A stretch of DNA of 64,000 nt, taken from the NCBI RefSeq assembly GCF_001808955.1, contig NZ_KV795235.1:1-64000 (forward strand), read 5' to 3'. Under the pieces are notes generated by a model that saw only the letters and a list, made by a program, of their open reading frames with translations, did not search any database and was not told the DNA's origin. Source of the stretch: Rothia sp. HMSC078H08 (lineage in GTDB: Bacteria; Actinomycetota; Actinomycetes; Actinomycetales; Micrococcaceae). Of this stretch, positions 16,301-25,288 are shown one piece after another. Numbering within the stretch: the first letter of the stretch is position 1; the number at the start of each line of letters is the position of its first letter. Position numbers and translations under genes: made by a program.

Positions 16301-17614
16301 CTACAGCACCGGAATAATCGGAACCCGAGCTCCCACCTCATGGGCAGAACCCCGAACCGAAGAATCATCCAACACCGCACAATGAGTAGCCGCTGCCAAC
16401 GACGACAACATATGCGACGCCGACTTCGGTAGAGGATACGCTACACCATCACGCACCGACACCGGCAACAGACGAACCCCCGCCGGCTTACGCAAAGTAT
16501 CAACCGGCTCACCCAAAACAGCCGAATCCAGCTCCGGTAGGGGCATATCCCTCATACCAGCCAAAAGCGGCGGCAAATACGAATACAAAGCCGTGTACGC
16601 TGCCAAAGGATTACCCGGCAGACCCAACACAAAACGCTCACGACCAGAATTCGGGCCCGTCTCCGGAACCGGCAAACGCGCAGCCAATGCCGGATGCCCC
16701 GGACGCACATCCACCGACTCAAACAAATAGGTTGCGCCCATGTCGTTGAGCACCTTACGCACCAAATCAACACCCGAGGTGCTCGACCCGCCCGTAAACA
16801 CCAGCACACGAGCCGTCGACGTGGACAAGAACGTGCGGAACTCAGACTCAACATCCGCCAAACGAATCGAAGGGCGCGCCTCGCAGCCAGCAGAAATAAT
16901 CGCATGCTCCATAAAGCCGCCAAACGCATCACGCACCTGACCAGGCGCAGGCACACCAAAGGTAATGACCTCATTACCCGTAAACGCGCAACGTACCGGA
17001 ATCGGGGCGTACACCGGCAACTCATCAAAACCATTCGTGCCCAAGAACGCCGCCATACGCGCAGAGATACGGTCGCCGTGGCGTGCCAACAGCTCGCCAC
17101 GCTCTAGCTCAACACCAGCATGGCGAATATCAGCACCCGGCGCCGGAGGCTCAAAACCCTCCGCCATATCCAGGTAATGAATACTGGACTGAGTCTCCAA
17201 ATGAGCAGCTACACCAGGGCGAGACGAAGCCTCCGCACCCTCATACAGGCGCGAATGCTCCTCGCGCACAATCGCTTCAGCGCCCTCAGGGAGCAAACCA
17301 CCCGTCAAAATCGGGGTCGCCTCACCCGGAGCAATCGGCACCGTCAGACGGTGAATATTAGCGCGAGAATCCTCCGGATACGCCGGAGTCACCAGACGCC
17401 ACGGAGGCACACCCGCCACAGCGTAACCGTCCATCGCGGAAGAGCTGTAGTGGGGCACCGGCATCACCGAATAAACATCATCCGCCAAATAGTGGTCAAT
17501 TGTCGCCAGCAGCGGCAAAGACTCCGTCTTCACATGGTGTGCAATCTCCAGGCCCTGCTCATGCAAAATCTGGCGGGCCTGCTGCCACGAAACAGAAGGA
17601 ATATGGTGAGACAT
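16301..17614 (-). CDS. MoeA-like molybdopterin molybdenumtransferase paralogue with altered motifs
   Basis: MoeA enzymes insert molybdate into adenylylated molybdopterin. This 437-residue protein keeps the overall MoeA layout: SSSAMDGYAV near the start, PILTGGLLPEGAEAIV, and LPGNPLAAYTALYSYLPP near the end. Several usual motifs are changed: the GDE triad reads GNE, and the SGGVSxGxxD loop reads TGGSSTSGVD. The ATG at 17614 is used (GAGG upstream). It lies downstream of mobA on the same strand, 141 bases away. A second, more normal MoeA is encoded at 22116. This copy may have a changed role, such as cofactor sorting or low-activity insertion; that is inference. Confidence 0.8.
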   Translation of the reverse strand: MSHHIPSVSWQQARQILHEQGLEIAHHVKTESLPLLATIDHYLADDVYSVMPVPHYSSSAMDGYAVAGVPPWRLVTPAYPEDSRANIHRLTVPIAPGEATPILTGGLLPEGAEAIVREEHSRLYEGAEASSRPGVAAHLETQSSIHYLDMAEGFEPPAPGADIRHAGVELERGELLARHGDRISARMAAFLGTNGFDELPVYAPIPVRCAFTGNEVITFGVPAPGQVRDAFGGFMEHAIISAGCEARPSIRLADVESEFRTFLSTSTARVLVFTGGSSTSGVDLVRKVLNDMGATYLFESVDVRPGHPALAARLPVPETGPNSGRERFVLGLPGNPLAAYTALYSYLPPLLAGMRDMPLPELDSAVLGEPVDTLRKPAGVRLLPVSVRDGVAYPLPKSASHMLSSLAAATHCAVLDDSSVRGSAHEVGARVPIIPVL

Positions 17615-17755
17615 CGTACCTCGTAAAAGTGTGTGCGGGACGCGCAACAGCGCGCGAGCTCAAAAACGCTACATGTACACGGCATCTAAAGCCAAGACTT
17701 ATCACCTAGGGTACTCGTAGTCAGGCCCTAATATCACACTGCGGTAGCTCAGCTA

Positions 17756-18460
17756 CTAATAGCTTGACCAAAGCGAAGTCGTATAACCCAGCGCCTGCGC
17801 CTGCTCCCACGTATCAACATCGGCGGTATCAGCGGCAGACATCTGAACCGCCACCGGGTTCAAACGGCGCAAAAAAGAACGAACAGAAGCGTTGGTGGTG
17901 CCGGCCGAAAAGACCGAACGAATTGCCTCAAAACGGTAGATACCAACCAGCGGCTGATAGATACCCTCAGAAACACCCCAGAAACCTGCAGATGATTCAG
18001 CACCCTCAAATGATTCCGAATCAGTAGGGGAGAAGCCCGCCGTGCGCTCAGCACTTTGCGCCGCAGTAATCAGCTGTTGAACCGCCGGGGCAATACGCGG
18101 AGTATCCACACCCAAAATCAGGCACCAGTCGGGCACAGGAATCTGCGAGCGCTCGCAATCGGCCGCAATGCACTCCAAACCGGCATGAATCGCCGCGGCA
18201 GGACCCGAAAACGGCGGATCCTCACGAGTACGCAACACCCCCGACGGCAAGGGTAGGCTCTCAGGACCCACCACCACGCGCGGGGATGCGGCGGCCACCG
18301 CCTCCAGAGCACAATCCAGCAGAGTATTCGTACCATCAGACAGGGACGCCTTCGGCACGTGGTTCAGGCGGCGAGAAGCACCTCCGGCAACAACGACCGC
18401 GGCGCACGAAAAATCGCCCCCAGCGGGAAGTACAGAACCGGGCATTTTATCCGCCCGCAT
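17756..18460 (-). CDS. mobA: Molybdenum cofactor guanylyltransferase-like NTP transferase
   Basis: MobA attaches GMP to Mo-molybdopterin, making the MGD form needed by nitrate reductase. The 234-residue product has the nucleotidyltransferase N-terminal loop VVVAGGASRRLNHVPKASL at about 20-38 (family form LAGGxSxRxGxxK). A mid-protein LILGVDTPRIAP matches the metal-binding D-x-P segment. The ATG at 18460 overlaps the moaD stop in a TAATG, which implies translational coupling; the longer frame inside moaD is rejected. Sequence identity with true MobA looks moderate, and CTP-using relatives (MocA) have a similar layout. The nearby bis-MGD enzyme favours MobA. Confidence 0.8.
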   Translation of the reverse strand: MRADKMPGSVLPAGGDFSCAAVVVAGGASRRLNHVPKASLSDGTNTLLDCALEAVAAASPRVVVGPESLPLPSGVLRTREDPPFSGPAAAIHAGLECIAADCERSQIPVPDWCLILGVDTPRIAPAVQQLITAAQSAERTAGFSPTDSESFEGAESSAGFWGVSEGIYQPLVGIYRFEAIRSVFSAGTTNASVRSFLRRLNPVAVQMSAADTADVDTWEQAQALGYTTSLWSSY

Positions 18461-18726
18461 TATCCACCCGCAAAGGGAGGCAGAACGTCCACACGGTCGG
18501 CATCCTGCAGAGGTGCCTGCGCATCCGAGCGGGCACCATTGACCAGGAACGAGCACTGCTCCATCACCTGCGCAAGAGTCAGACCCGACGGGGTCGTACC
18601 CTCCAAGCTCTGACCCAGATGCTCAACGAGCGCGCCAAGAGTTGCCGACGGTAACTCAGCCAAAGGTACCGACAGCTGCGTGGTACCCGCCGCAGAACGT
18701 GCGGCAGCGAAAAAATGAACCTGCAT
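18460..18726 (-). CDS. moaD: Molybdopterin synthase small subunit MoaD
   Basis: MoaD is the sulfur carrier that, as a C-terminal thiocarboxylate, gives sulfur to precursor Z in the MoaD-MoaE complex. The product is 88 residues with a ubiquitin-like fold pattern, CSFLVNGARSD in the middle, and the essential C-terminal Gly-Gly (DVLPPFAGG). The ATG at 18726 has GAGGAGC upstream. Its stop overlaps the mobA start. The activating enzyme is likely the MoeB-rhodanese protein at 25289. Confidence 0.92.
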   Translation of the reverse strand: MQVHFFAAARSAAGTTQLSVPLAELPSATLGALVEHLGQSLEGTTPSGLTLAQVMEQCSFLVNGARSDAQAPLQDADRVDVLPPFAGG

Positions 18727-18830
18727 AATGCTCCTCAATCCTAAGTCAGGGGACAGCCGAAAATCACGGGCGCAAGATGCCAATAAAAAGCCTTATCCGC
18801 GCACCTTCGGCTGATGAATCAGCGGCTTTC

Positions 18831-20042
18831 CTAGCCACCAATAGCGCTCATCGAGCGGCTCGCCTTGGCGAACTCCTCAATATCGAAGTCAGCGTCTTCT
18901 TTGCCGTGAGCTCGCGGCTTAAACCACATGCCCTCACGCCAGCGCAGAGCCAGCTGCTGATCGTCGGCACCGGAACGCAGAAGCTGCATCAAATCAGTCT
19001 CGGTGTCGGAGAACAAGCAGGAACGAATCTTACCGTCCGCCGTCAGGCGGGTGCGGGTGCATGCATTGCAGAACGACTCCGTGACCGAGGCGATAATACC
19101 CACACGGCCCAGCGACTCGGTACCGTCAGCAGGGAAGCCCGCCTCATCCAGGGCAGTACCGAGCGGGTACACCTCCCACAGCTGAGCGGGGGAGTCGCCG
19201 CGCGCCTCCGCCACCGAACCCAGAACATACTCAGCCGACAGTTTCTCGCGAATCTCAGCGGCGGTAATCGTGCCCTCACGGGTCCAACGGTTATCAGCAT
19301 CCAGCGGCATCTGCTCAATGAAACGCAGCTGATAGCCGCCCGCCAACGCCCAACGCAGAAGCTCCGGAGCCTGATCATCATTCAGACCCGGCATCAGCAC
19401 AGCATTAATCTTGATCGGCCACAGGCCAGCCTCCGCTGCACCATCGATGCCCTTGAGCACGGCGTCGAGCTTATCGCGGCGGGTCAGCTCGGCAAAGGTC
19501 TCACGGCAAATCGTATCCAGAGAAACATTGATGCGGGTCAGACCAGCCTCCGCCAGCGCGGCGGCACGCTTCTCCAAACCAATACCGTTCGTCGTAATAG
19601 CAAGCGGAACATCCGGATGCGCCTGGTGGATGCGGGAAATAATATCCACCAAATCGGCGCGCACCAGCGGCTCGCCACCGGTAAAGCGGATCTCCTCAAC
19701 GCCCAGCTCAGTAATCGCAATATCGGCAAGGCGCGCAATCTCCTCGGCGGAGAGCAGATTCTCCTTCGGGAGCCACTGCAAACCATCCGCCGGCATGCAA
19801 TAAATGCAACGAAGATTACATTTATCGGTCAGCGAGATACGAAGATCAGTCGCCACACGACCCCAACGGTCCAAGAGCGGACCGCTATTCGTAATATTCG
19901 GGAGCTTACGCTGTACATTTACGCCATTCTCAGATTTTTGGGGTGTCACAAAAGCAGCCCCGTTACCCTCCGCAGAAGATAAGGTGCTTAACGTTGGGCC
20001 CGCAATGAGCTCAGAAGAGGTCGAATTTGCCGTGTACGCCAT
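18831..20042 (-). CDS. moaA: GTP 3',8-cyclase MoaA
   Basis: This radical-SAM enzyme cyclises GTP in the first step of molybdenum cofactor synthesis, with MoaC. The 403-residue product has the radical-SAM cluster cysteines Cys75, Cys79 and Cys82 (CNLRCIYC), then FTGGEPLVR. The second cluster ligands lie in FCNACTRTRLTADGKIRSC, and the C-terminus is Gly-Gly (SAIGG), which activates the enzyme. About 50 extra N-terminal residues precede the core; no better start is visible. It is the first gene of the minus-strand moaA-moaD-mobA-moeA run and is divergent from modA, sharing a 229-base promoter region. Confidence 0.95.
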   Translation of the reverse strand: MAYTANSTSSELIAGPTLSTLSSAEGNGAAFVTPQKSENGVNVQRKLPNITNSGPLLDRWGRVATDLRISLTDKCNLRCIYCMPADGLQWLPKENLLSAEEIARLADIAITELGVEEIRFTGGEPLVRADLVDIISRIHQAHPDVPLAITTNGIGLEKRAAALAEAGLTRINVSLDTICRETFAELTRRDKLDAVLKGIDGAAEAGLWPIKINAVLMPGLNDDQAPELLRWALAGGYQLRFIEQMPLDADNRWTREGTITAAEIREKLSAEYVLGSVAEARGDSPAQLWEVYPLGTALDEAGFPADGTESLGRVGIIASVTESFCNACTRTRLTADGKIRSCLFSDTETDLMQLLRSGADDQQLALRWREGMWFKPRAHGKEDADFDIEEFAKASRSMSAIGG

Positions 20043-20172
20043 GTAAAACCTATGTGGAAAATTTGCATATTTCAGGTGACAATATGATTATTCCATGTTC
20101 CGGCGCCCCGTACATAGTGTGTGCAGGGTAAGTTACAACTGCGCCACCGCAGACCACCACGAGGAAAACAAC

Positions 20173-20195
20173 GTGTACAAGCTAGGGAAGTACAC
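20173..20195. repeat. Inverted repeat in the moaA-modA divergent region
   Basis: GTGTAC (20173-20178) and GTACAC (20190-20195) are spaced by 11 bases, about 75 bases before modA. The site could be an operator for a molybdate-responsive regulator, but it does not match the E. coli ModE box. Confidence 0.3.
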
Positions 20196-20271
20196 AAAAC
20201 GTCATACAGAGCCCACACATGGACGCACCTCACCACCGCAAGAGTACGAAACCATCAAGGAAACAAATTTC

Positions 20272-21081
20272 ATGAAGACCCCCCTCGCAGCCCTCAGCGC
20301 GCTCGCCGCCGCAACCCTCGCTCTCACCGGATGCGGCGCCCCCCAGAGCTCCTCCTCATCTTCCTCCTCGTCTGCGGCAAGCAGTCAGGCTGCCTCCGGC
20401 AAGGTCGAAGTCTTCGCCGCAGCCTCCCTGAACAACGCCGGCGCAGACCTCGAAAAGGCATACGAAGCCGCCAACCCCGGCGTGGACGTCACCTTCGTCT
20501 ACGAAGGCTCCGCAAAGCTCGTCAACCAGATTGAGCAGGGCGCAACCCCCGACCTGCTCATCACCGCAGACACCAAGAACATGGACAAGGCAAAGAAACT
20601 CGACCAGTTCTCCGGCTCCGAAACCAACGTTCTGGTCACCAATAAGCTCGTGCTCGTCACCGCTGAAGGCAACCCCGGCAAGATCAACAGCCTCGACGAC
20701 CTCAAGACCACCGACGGCGTCGTCGCAGTCTGCAAAGAAGACGTCCCCTGCGGCACCATCGCCCACCAGGAACTGAAGAAGCACGACATCACCCTCAAGA
20801 ACGCAACCACCGAAAGCAAGGTCACCGACGTAGCAACCAAGGTCACCACCGGTAACGCCGATGCAGGCTTCATCTACACCACCGACCTCGCCGCAGCCAA
20901 GAAGAAGGGCGTCAACCTCGGCTCCGTCGAACTGACCGACGTGGAACGCAACGAATACCCCGCAGCGCTGAGCAAGACCGGCTCCTCCTCCGAAACCGCG
21001 AAGAAGTTCAACGAATGGTTGAAGAACTCCGACGAGGCGAAGAAGATCCTCACCGAGTACGGCTTCAACACCGCACAGTAA
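20272..21081 (+). CDS. modA: Molybdate ABC transporter substrate-binding lipoprotein
   Basis: ModA captures molybdate or tungstate outside the membrane. The 269-residue precursor has a lipoprotein signal ending in LTGC, with Cys21 as the lipid anchor. A run of nine serines (about 26-34) follows as a flexible tether. The mature part starts KVEVFAAASLNNAG, the usual ModA opening, where the serine contacts the oxyanion; ITADTKNM and GFIYTTD segments follow. The ATG at 20272 has AAGGAAA upstream. modB follows after 37 bases. No modC is found near by. Confidence 0.92.
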   Translation: MKTPLAALSALAAATLALTGCGAPQSSSSSSSSSAASSQAASGKVEVFAAASLNNAGADLEKAYEAANPGVDVTFVYEGSAKLVNQIEQGATPDLLITADTKNMDKAKKLDQFSGSETNVLVTNKLVLVTAEGNPGKINSLDDLKTTDGVVAVCKEDVPCGTIAHQELKKHDITLKNATTESKVTDVATKVTTGNADAGFIYTTDLAAAKKKGVNLGSVELTDVERNEYPAALSKTGSSSETAKKFNEWLKNSDEAKKILTEYGFNTAQ

Positions 21082-21118
21082 TTCAACACAGTAGGGAACA
21101 ACCCGCGTCTCACCACCC

Positions 21119-21991
21119 ATGACAGACACTACCGCTACCCGCCGCAACGCCGGAACCTCAAGCACACCCGGAAGCAGACTCTTCGCCTCCGTGCCCGTGC
21201 TCTTCCTGGTTCCGGCGTCGCTGGGTATTTTCCTCATTGCCGGACCGCTCCTCGGGCTCTTCCTCAACATCCCCTGGAGCCAGCTCGGCAGTATCTTCAC
21301 CCCGCAGGTGCTCGGGGCGGCGAACCTCTCCCTCAGCACCGCCGCCGCATCCACCCTCATCTGCGGGCTTCTCGGCGCGCCCCTGGCGCTTGTGCTCTCC
21401 AAAGTGCTCAATCGCTCGCGGCTACACCGGTTTGGGTCGGTCCTCTACGCCATCATCTACACCCCGGTGATTCTCTCTCCGGTTGTCTCCGGCCTCGGGC
21501 TACTCTTCTTCTGGGGACGCAAAGGCATGATTGGCACCTACCTCTACCAGTCGGGAATCTCTATTCCATTCACCCCCAACGCGGTGATTATCGCCCAGGT
21601 ATTCGTCGCCCTACCCTTCTTCGTTGCCACTGCGGTCACCACCCTGCAGGCTATTCCCCGCGAATACGAAGAAATTGCCCTCGTCGAAGGCGCTAAACCC
21701 GCAGAAATTACTTTCAAAGTGCTGCTACCCCTCGCTGCGCCCGGCCTTGCCACCGCTTTCCTGCTCTCCTTCGCCCGTGCCCTCGGCGAATACGGCGCAA
21801 CCGTCACCTTCGCCGGCAACGTGCAAGGCAAAACCCAAACCATACCCCTCGCCATCGACCTGGCCATCAACAGCAGCGACATCCCCAGCGCCCTCGGAAG
21901 CGCCCTGATTCTCATCAGCCTCTACCTAGGAATCTTCGGGGTCCTCGGCCTGATCCGCGCTCTGAAAAAACTACGCGAAAGCACCCGATAA
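21119..21991 (+). CDS. modB: Molybdate ABC transporter permease
   Basis: ModB forms the membrane channel for molybdate import. The 290-residue protein shows five to six helices, and its cytoplasmic EAA loop (EYEEIALVEGAKPAEITFKV, about 180-199) docks the ATPase. A polar N-terminus of about 20 residues precedes the first helix. The signature ALGEYGATVTFAGN is typical of ModB/CysT-type permeases. It directly follows modA. The cognate ATPase gene is not adjacent, since moeA comes next. Confidence 0.92.
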   Translation: MTDTTATRRNAGTSSTPGSRLFASVPVLFLVPASLGIFLIAGPLLGLFLNIPWSQLGSIFTPQVLGAANLSLSTAAASTLICGLLGAPLALVLSKVLNRSRLHRFGSVLYAIIYTPVILSPVVSGLGLLFFWGRKGMIGTYLYQSGISIPFTPNAVIIAQVFVALPFFVATAVTTLQAIPREYEEIALVEGAKPAEITFKVLLPLAAPGLATAFLLSFARALGEYGATVTFAGNVQGKTQTIPLAIDLAINSSDIPSALGSALILISLYLGIFGVLGLIRALKKLRESTR

Positions 21992-22115
21992 ACCACCCCG
22001 TCGCTTGCCCCGCACACCACCGGGAGCATACCGGTCCTTAGGCGAAACTGCATTTACCAGCCCACAAAAACACACCTACACTAGTCATAACCGCCGCCGC
22101 ACGATTGGAACCGCC

Positions 22116-23495
22116 ATGATTGCCCCCGAATTCAACGGAACCCCCAGCACCGAGGAATACCGCGCCTACCTGGCGCTACTGCTGCGCGAAGTCTTCATCG
22201 GCACCGCAGAAACGGTTCCCCTCTACCACGCGGCCGGACGCATCCTCGCCCAAGACGTCACCGCACGCATGGACGTACCCAGCTTCGACAACTCCCAAAT
22301 GGACGGCTACGCCCTCACCGCCGAAGCCGCAGAACGCGAAGACCGCATCTTCACCGTCGGACGCGAAATCCCCGCTGGCCGCCCCCTCCAACGTTCCCGC
22401 TCCTCTGACGACCTGACCTACCCCATCATGACCGGCGCGCCCATGCCTAAGGGCTACGACGCCGTCATCCCCGTCGAACAGTCTGAACGCATCGAATATC
22501 CCGACCTACCCGAGTCCTTCGGCCGCCCCAGCGAAAAGGTCAAACTCGCCCCCGGCAAGCCCGGACAATTCGTGCGCCGCCGCGGCGAAGACGTCGTCAC
22601 CGGCCAGGTCCTCGCACGCGCCGGTGAACGCATCACCCCCGCCATGCTTGGTGCGCTCGCATCCCAGGGCTACGCACGCCTGACCGTTGCGGCTGGTCCT
22701 CGCGTGCTCGTGTGCACCGGCGGCGACGAGATCCTCTCCGGCGTTGAAGAAGATGGAAGCGCCACCACTCAGGAACTTGGCCAGGGCCAGATTTTTGACG
22801 CCAACGGACCCATGCTCACCGCCATGCTCCGCGAAGACGGAGCGGAGGTGCGCCGCATCGCTATCGGTGACGACCCGGTAGAGCTGGTGCACCGCCTCGT
22901 AGCAGAGTACGAGAGCTTCAAACCGGACATCATCATCACCTCGGGTGGTATTAGCCACGGCAAATACGAGGTGGTCCGTAACGCCATCGCCAAGGCACAC
23001 GAAGCCGATATTCTGGTGCCCGTCTCCTGGTTTGGCCACGTCAGCCAGCAGCCCGGCGGCCCCCAGGGCGTGAACCTGCTCGACTTCAAGGGCCACCGCG
23101 TGCCCATGATCTCCTTCCCCGGAAACCCAGTGAGCACGCTCATCTCGTACGCGCTGATTCTGCGCCCCTACCTGCGTGCTGGCGGTCCCTACGGTGTGCC
23201 CTACGCGGTCGCCTCCGAACAAGCGACCTTGAATAACGCACCGCGAGGCGTGCTCGTCACCGAAACCCCGCTCACCGCACCGGCGGCCAAACGCCAGTTC
23301 CTGCGCGGCACCCTCGCCATGGTCGAGGTGGAACCCGGAACCTACCGGGTGGAGCTCTACCCGGACGTCCTCTCAGGCTCGCACCTGCTGCACCGCGCCG
23401 CCCAGGCGGATGTGCTCATCGAGCTGGCGCCCGGAACCACCTACACCGGGGGAGAAGCGGTACCCTACCACCGCATTCGCCTCACCGATAACTAA
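22116..23495 (+). CDS. moeA: Molybdopterin molybdenumtransferase MoeA
   Basis: This is the more canonical of two MoeA proteins here (459 residues). It inserts molybdate into MPT-AMP. It has SFDNSQMDGYAL near residue 55, IMTGAPMPKGYDAVIPVEQ, an intact GGDEI with GQIFDANGP, SGGISHGKYEVV, and SFPGNPVSTLISYALILRP. The ATG at 22116 is preceded by TTGGAA; the longer frame lacks family residues. It follows modAB by 124 bases and precedes moaC by 108 bases, so uptake and insertion genes may share a transcript. Confidence 0.93.
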   Translation: MIAPEFNGTPSTEEYRAYLALLLREVFIGTAETVPLYHAAGRILAQDVTARMDVPSFDNSQMDGYALTAEAAEREDRIFTVGREIPAGRPLQRSRSSDDLTYPIMTGAPMPKGYDAVIPVEQSERIEYPDLPESFGRPSEKVKLAPGKPGQFVRRRGEDVVTGQVLARAGERITPAMLGALASQGYARLTVAAGPRVLVCTGGDEILSGVEEDGSATTQELGQGQIFDANGPMLTAMLREDGAEVRRIAIGDDPVELVHRLVAEYESFKPDIIITSGGISHGKYEVVRNAIAKAHEADILVPVSWFGHVSQQPGGPQGVNLLDFKGHRVPMISFPGNPVSTLISYALILRPYLRAGGPYGVPYAVASEQATLNNAPRGVLVTETPLTAPAAKRQFLRGTLAMVEVEPGTYRVELYPDVLSGSHLLHRAAQADVLIELAPGTTYTGGEAVPYHRIRLTDN

Positions 23496-23603
23496 GCGAA
23501 ACACACCCGCGTTGTTCCTTGCGTGAACGACAAGGAATAATTGAGACTCATACTAAGTAACGATTCGCGGCAGAAGAATACCGCGCTGAAGCCAGGAGAA
23601 ACG

Positions 23604-24104
23604 ATGACCTCTACCTCGCAGCCCAACCAGGAACTGACCCACGTGCGCGCCGACGGCTCAGCACACATGGTGGACGTTACGGAGAAGTCGGTCACCACCC
23701 GCACCGCCCTGGCGGAGGCAACCGTGCGCACCCGCGAAGACGTCATCGCCATGATTTTTGATGCAGACCTGCCCAAGGGCGACGCGCTTCCGGTTGCACG
23801 TGTTGCCGGCATTATGGGTGCTAAGCGCACCCCGGAAATCATTCCTCTCTGCCACCCGCTGCCCCTGGGCAAGATCACGGTGGACTTTGAGCGCGGTACC
23901 GACTTCGTGCGTATTGAGGCGTCCGTGAAGACCCGCGGCGTCACCGGCGTAGAGATGGAGGCGCTCACCGCCGTCTCCTCGGCGGCACTGACCGTTTTCG
24001 ACATGATCAAGGCAGTCGATAAGTACGCCGTCATTACCGATATCCGTGTTCTGGAGAAGAGTGGCGGCAAGTCCGGCGACTGGTCCGTCCGCGAGGACTC
24101 CTAA
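23604..24104 (+). CDS. moaC: Cyclic pyranopterin monophosphate synthase MoaC
   Basis: MoaC converts the MoaA product into cyclic pyranopterin monophosphate. The 166-residue product has normal length and the family segments [30 protein letters not shown] (with the conserved His), [18 protein letters not shown] and DMIKAVDK with the active-site Lys. The ATG at 23604 has AGGAGAAACG upstream. It lies in the plus-strand moeA-moaC-mog-moaE order. Confidence 0.96.
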   Translation: MTSTSQPNQELTHVRADGSAHMVDVTEKSVTTRTALAEATVRTREDVIAMIFDADLPKGDALPVARVAGIMGAKRTPEIIPLCHPLPLGKITVDFERGTDFVRIEASVKTRGVTGVEMEALTAVSSAALTVFDMIKAVDKYAVITDIRVLEKSGGKSGDWSVREDS

Positions 24105-24153
24105 GCTACGGCGGCACACCCCGTCACCTGATAGATACAGAAAAGGAAAGCCA

Positions 24154-24672
24154 ATGAGTAGCGAAGACTACACCATGCCCGAGAACCTCACCGGCCTGGT
24201 TATTGTCGCCTCCACCCGCGCAGCCCGCGGCGTGTACGAGGATAAGTCCGGCCCCATCGCCGTGGAGTGGTTGCGCTCGCGCGGCTTTGACACCCCGGAT
24301 GCCGTGGTCATTGAAGACCGTGAGATTGTCGAGTACTTCAACACCTTGGTGGCCGAGGGCAAGAAGAACGGTAACCTGCCGACGTTCATCCTGACCAGCG
24401 GCGGTACCGGCCTGAACTCTGACGACCAGACCGTGGAGGCGGTTCGCCCCCACCTGGATAAGGAAGTTCCCGGCGTTATGCATGCCTTCTGGATGAACGG
24501 TCTGAAGAACGTTCCCGCGGCTGTGCTTTCACGCGGCGTGGCGGGCGTGATTGACCGTACCTTCGTGATGACCCTGCCCGGTTCGCGCGGTGGCGTGAAG
24601 GACGGCGTGGCGACCCTAGACCCGCTTGTTGAGCACATTTGCCGTCAGATGGAGGACTACCATGACCACTAA
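24154..24672 (+). CDS. mog: Molybdopterin adenylyltransferase, MogA/MoaB family
   Basis: The protein adenylylates molybdopterin so that MoeA can insert the metal. It is 172 residues, with the family opening GLVIVASTRAARGVYEDKSG and the TSGGTGLNSDDQT motif (about 80-92) that binds the pterin. The ATG at 24154 has AAAAGGAAAG upstream. A longer frame overlaps moaC and is not used. Its last 11 bases overlap the moaE start. MogA and MoaB proteins share this fold; by context either name describes the same step. Confidence 0.92.
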   Translation: MSSEDYTMPENLTGLVIVASTRAARGVYEDKSGPIAVEWLRSRGFDTPDAVVIEDREIVEYFNTLVAEGKKNGNLPTFILTSGGTGLNSDDQTVEAVRPHLDKEVPGVMHAFWMNGLKNVPAAVLSRGVAGVIDRTFVMTLPGSRGGVKDGVATLDPLVEHICRQMEDYHDH

Positions 24673-25168
24673 GCCGCAGAAGGAAGAATCCCTGGACCAC
24701 TCGGGCGCCCACGGTGCTGAGCCGAGCGGCTCGACCGTGGTGTTCACCGATATTACGGAGGCGCCCCTGGAACCGCTGTACGCGGCGGCTAAGGCTGAGG
24801 TCATGACTGACGCCATGGGTGCCCTGGTAATTTTTGACGGCATTGTGCGCAACCATGATCACGGTAGCGCGGTGCGCGGGCTGTCTTATAGCGCGCATCC
24901 GCAGGCTCGAGAGTATATTGCGGAGGTTGCTGCTGAGGTTGCCGCCGAGCTGGATGGCGTGCGTCTGTGGGCCGTGCACCGTGTGGGTCCGATTGCTATT
25001 GGCGAGTCGGCTCTGACCGTGATGGCTGCGGCTGCTCACCGTGGCCGTGCGTTTGATGCTTGCGAGCTGGTGGCTGACCGGGTGAAGGCTCGTGTACCGA
25101 TTTGGAAGGAACAGGAACTGCTCGATGGAAGCATCGAGTGGGTTGGCGTGGATACTTCGCCCGCTTAG
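24662..25168 (+). CDS. moaE: Molybdopterin synthase large subunit MoaE
   Basis: MoaE converts cyclic pyranopterin monophosphate to molybdopterin using sulfur from MoaD. The 168-residue product has the conserved GALVIFDGIVRNHDHG, HRVGPIAIGE and HRGRAFDACELVADRVKARV segments, ending with the VPIWKEQ active-site region carrying the catalytic Lys. The ATG at 24662 overlaps mog by 11 bases with GGAGG upstream, a sign of coupling. MoaD lies on the opposite strand 6 kb away, so the two subunits are not in one operon. Confidence 0.95.
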   Translation: MTTKPQKEESLDHSGAHGAEPSGSTVVFTDITEAPLEPLYAAAKAEVMTDAMGALVIFDGIVRNHDHGSAVRGLSYSAHPQAREYIAEVAAEVAAELDGVRLWAVHRVGPIAIGESALTVMAAAAHRGRAFDACELVADRVKARVPIWKEQELLDGSIEWVGVDTSPA

Positions 25169-25188
25169 CCTTCTGAATATTCTGAATA

Positions 25189-25226
25189 TAAGCCTGTCAG
25201 GGGGATTTCTCTCGGGCAGGCTTATT
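25189..25226 (+). terminator. Weak hairpin terminator after moaE
   Basis: TAAGCCTG (25189-25196) and CAGGCTTA (25217-25224) pair across a 20-base loop; the tail TTCTCCTT is only partly T-rich. Confidence 0.5.
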
Positions 25227-25288
25227 CTCCTTGACGCTTGGATCCCTAAAGTTCAAGCCACCTCTACTATTTGATGCGAGGAACCCCT

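Noticed and set aside
20043-20271. Molybdenum cofactor riboswitch in the moaA-modA gap
   Set aside because: No recognisable conserved core was seen by eye; only a 6+6 inverted repeat.
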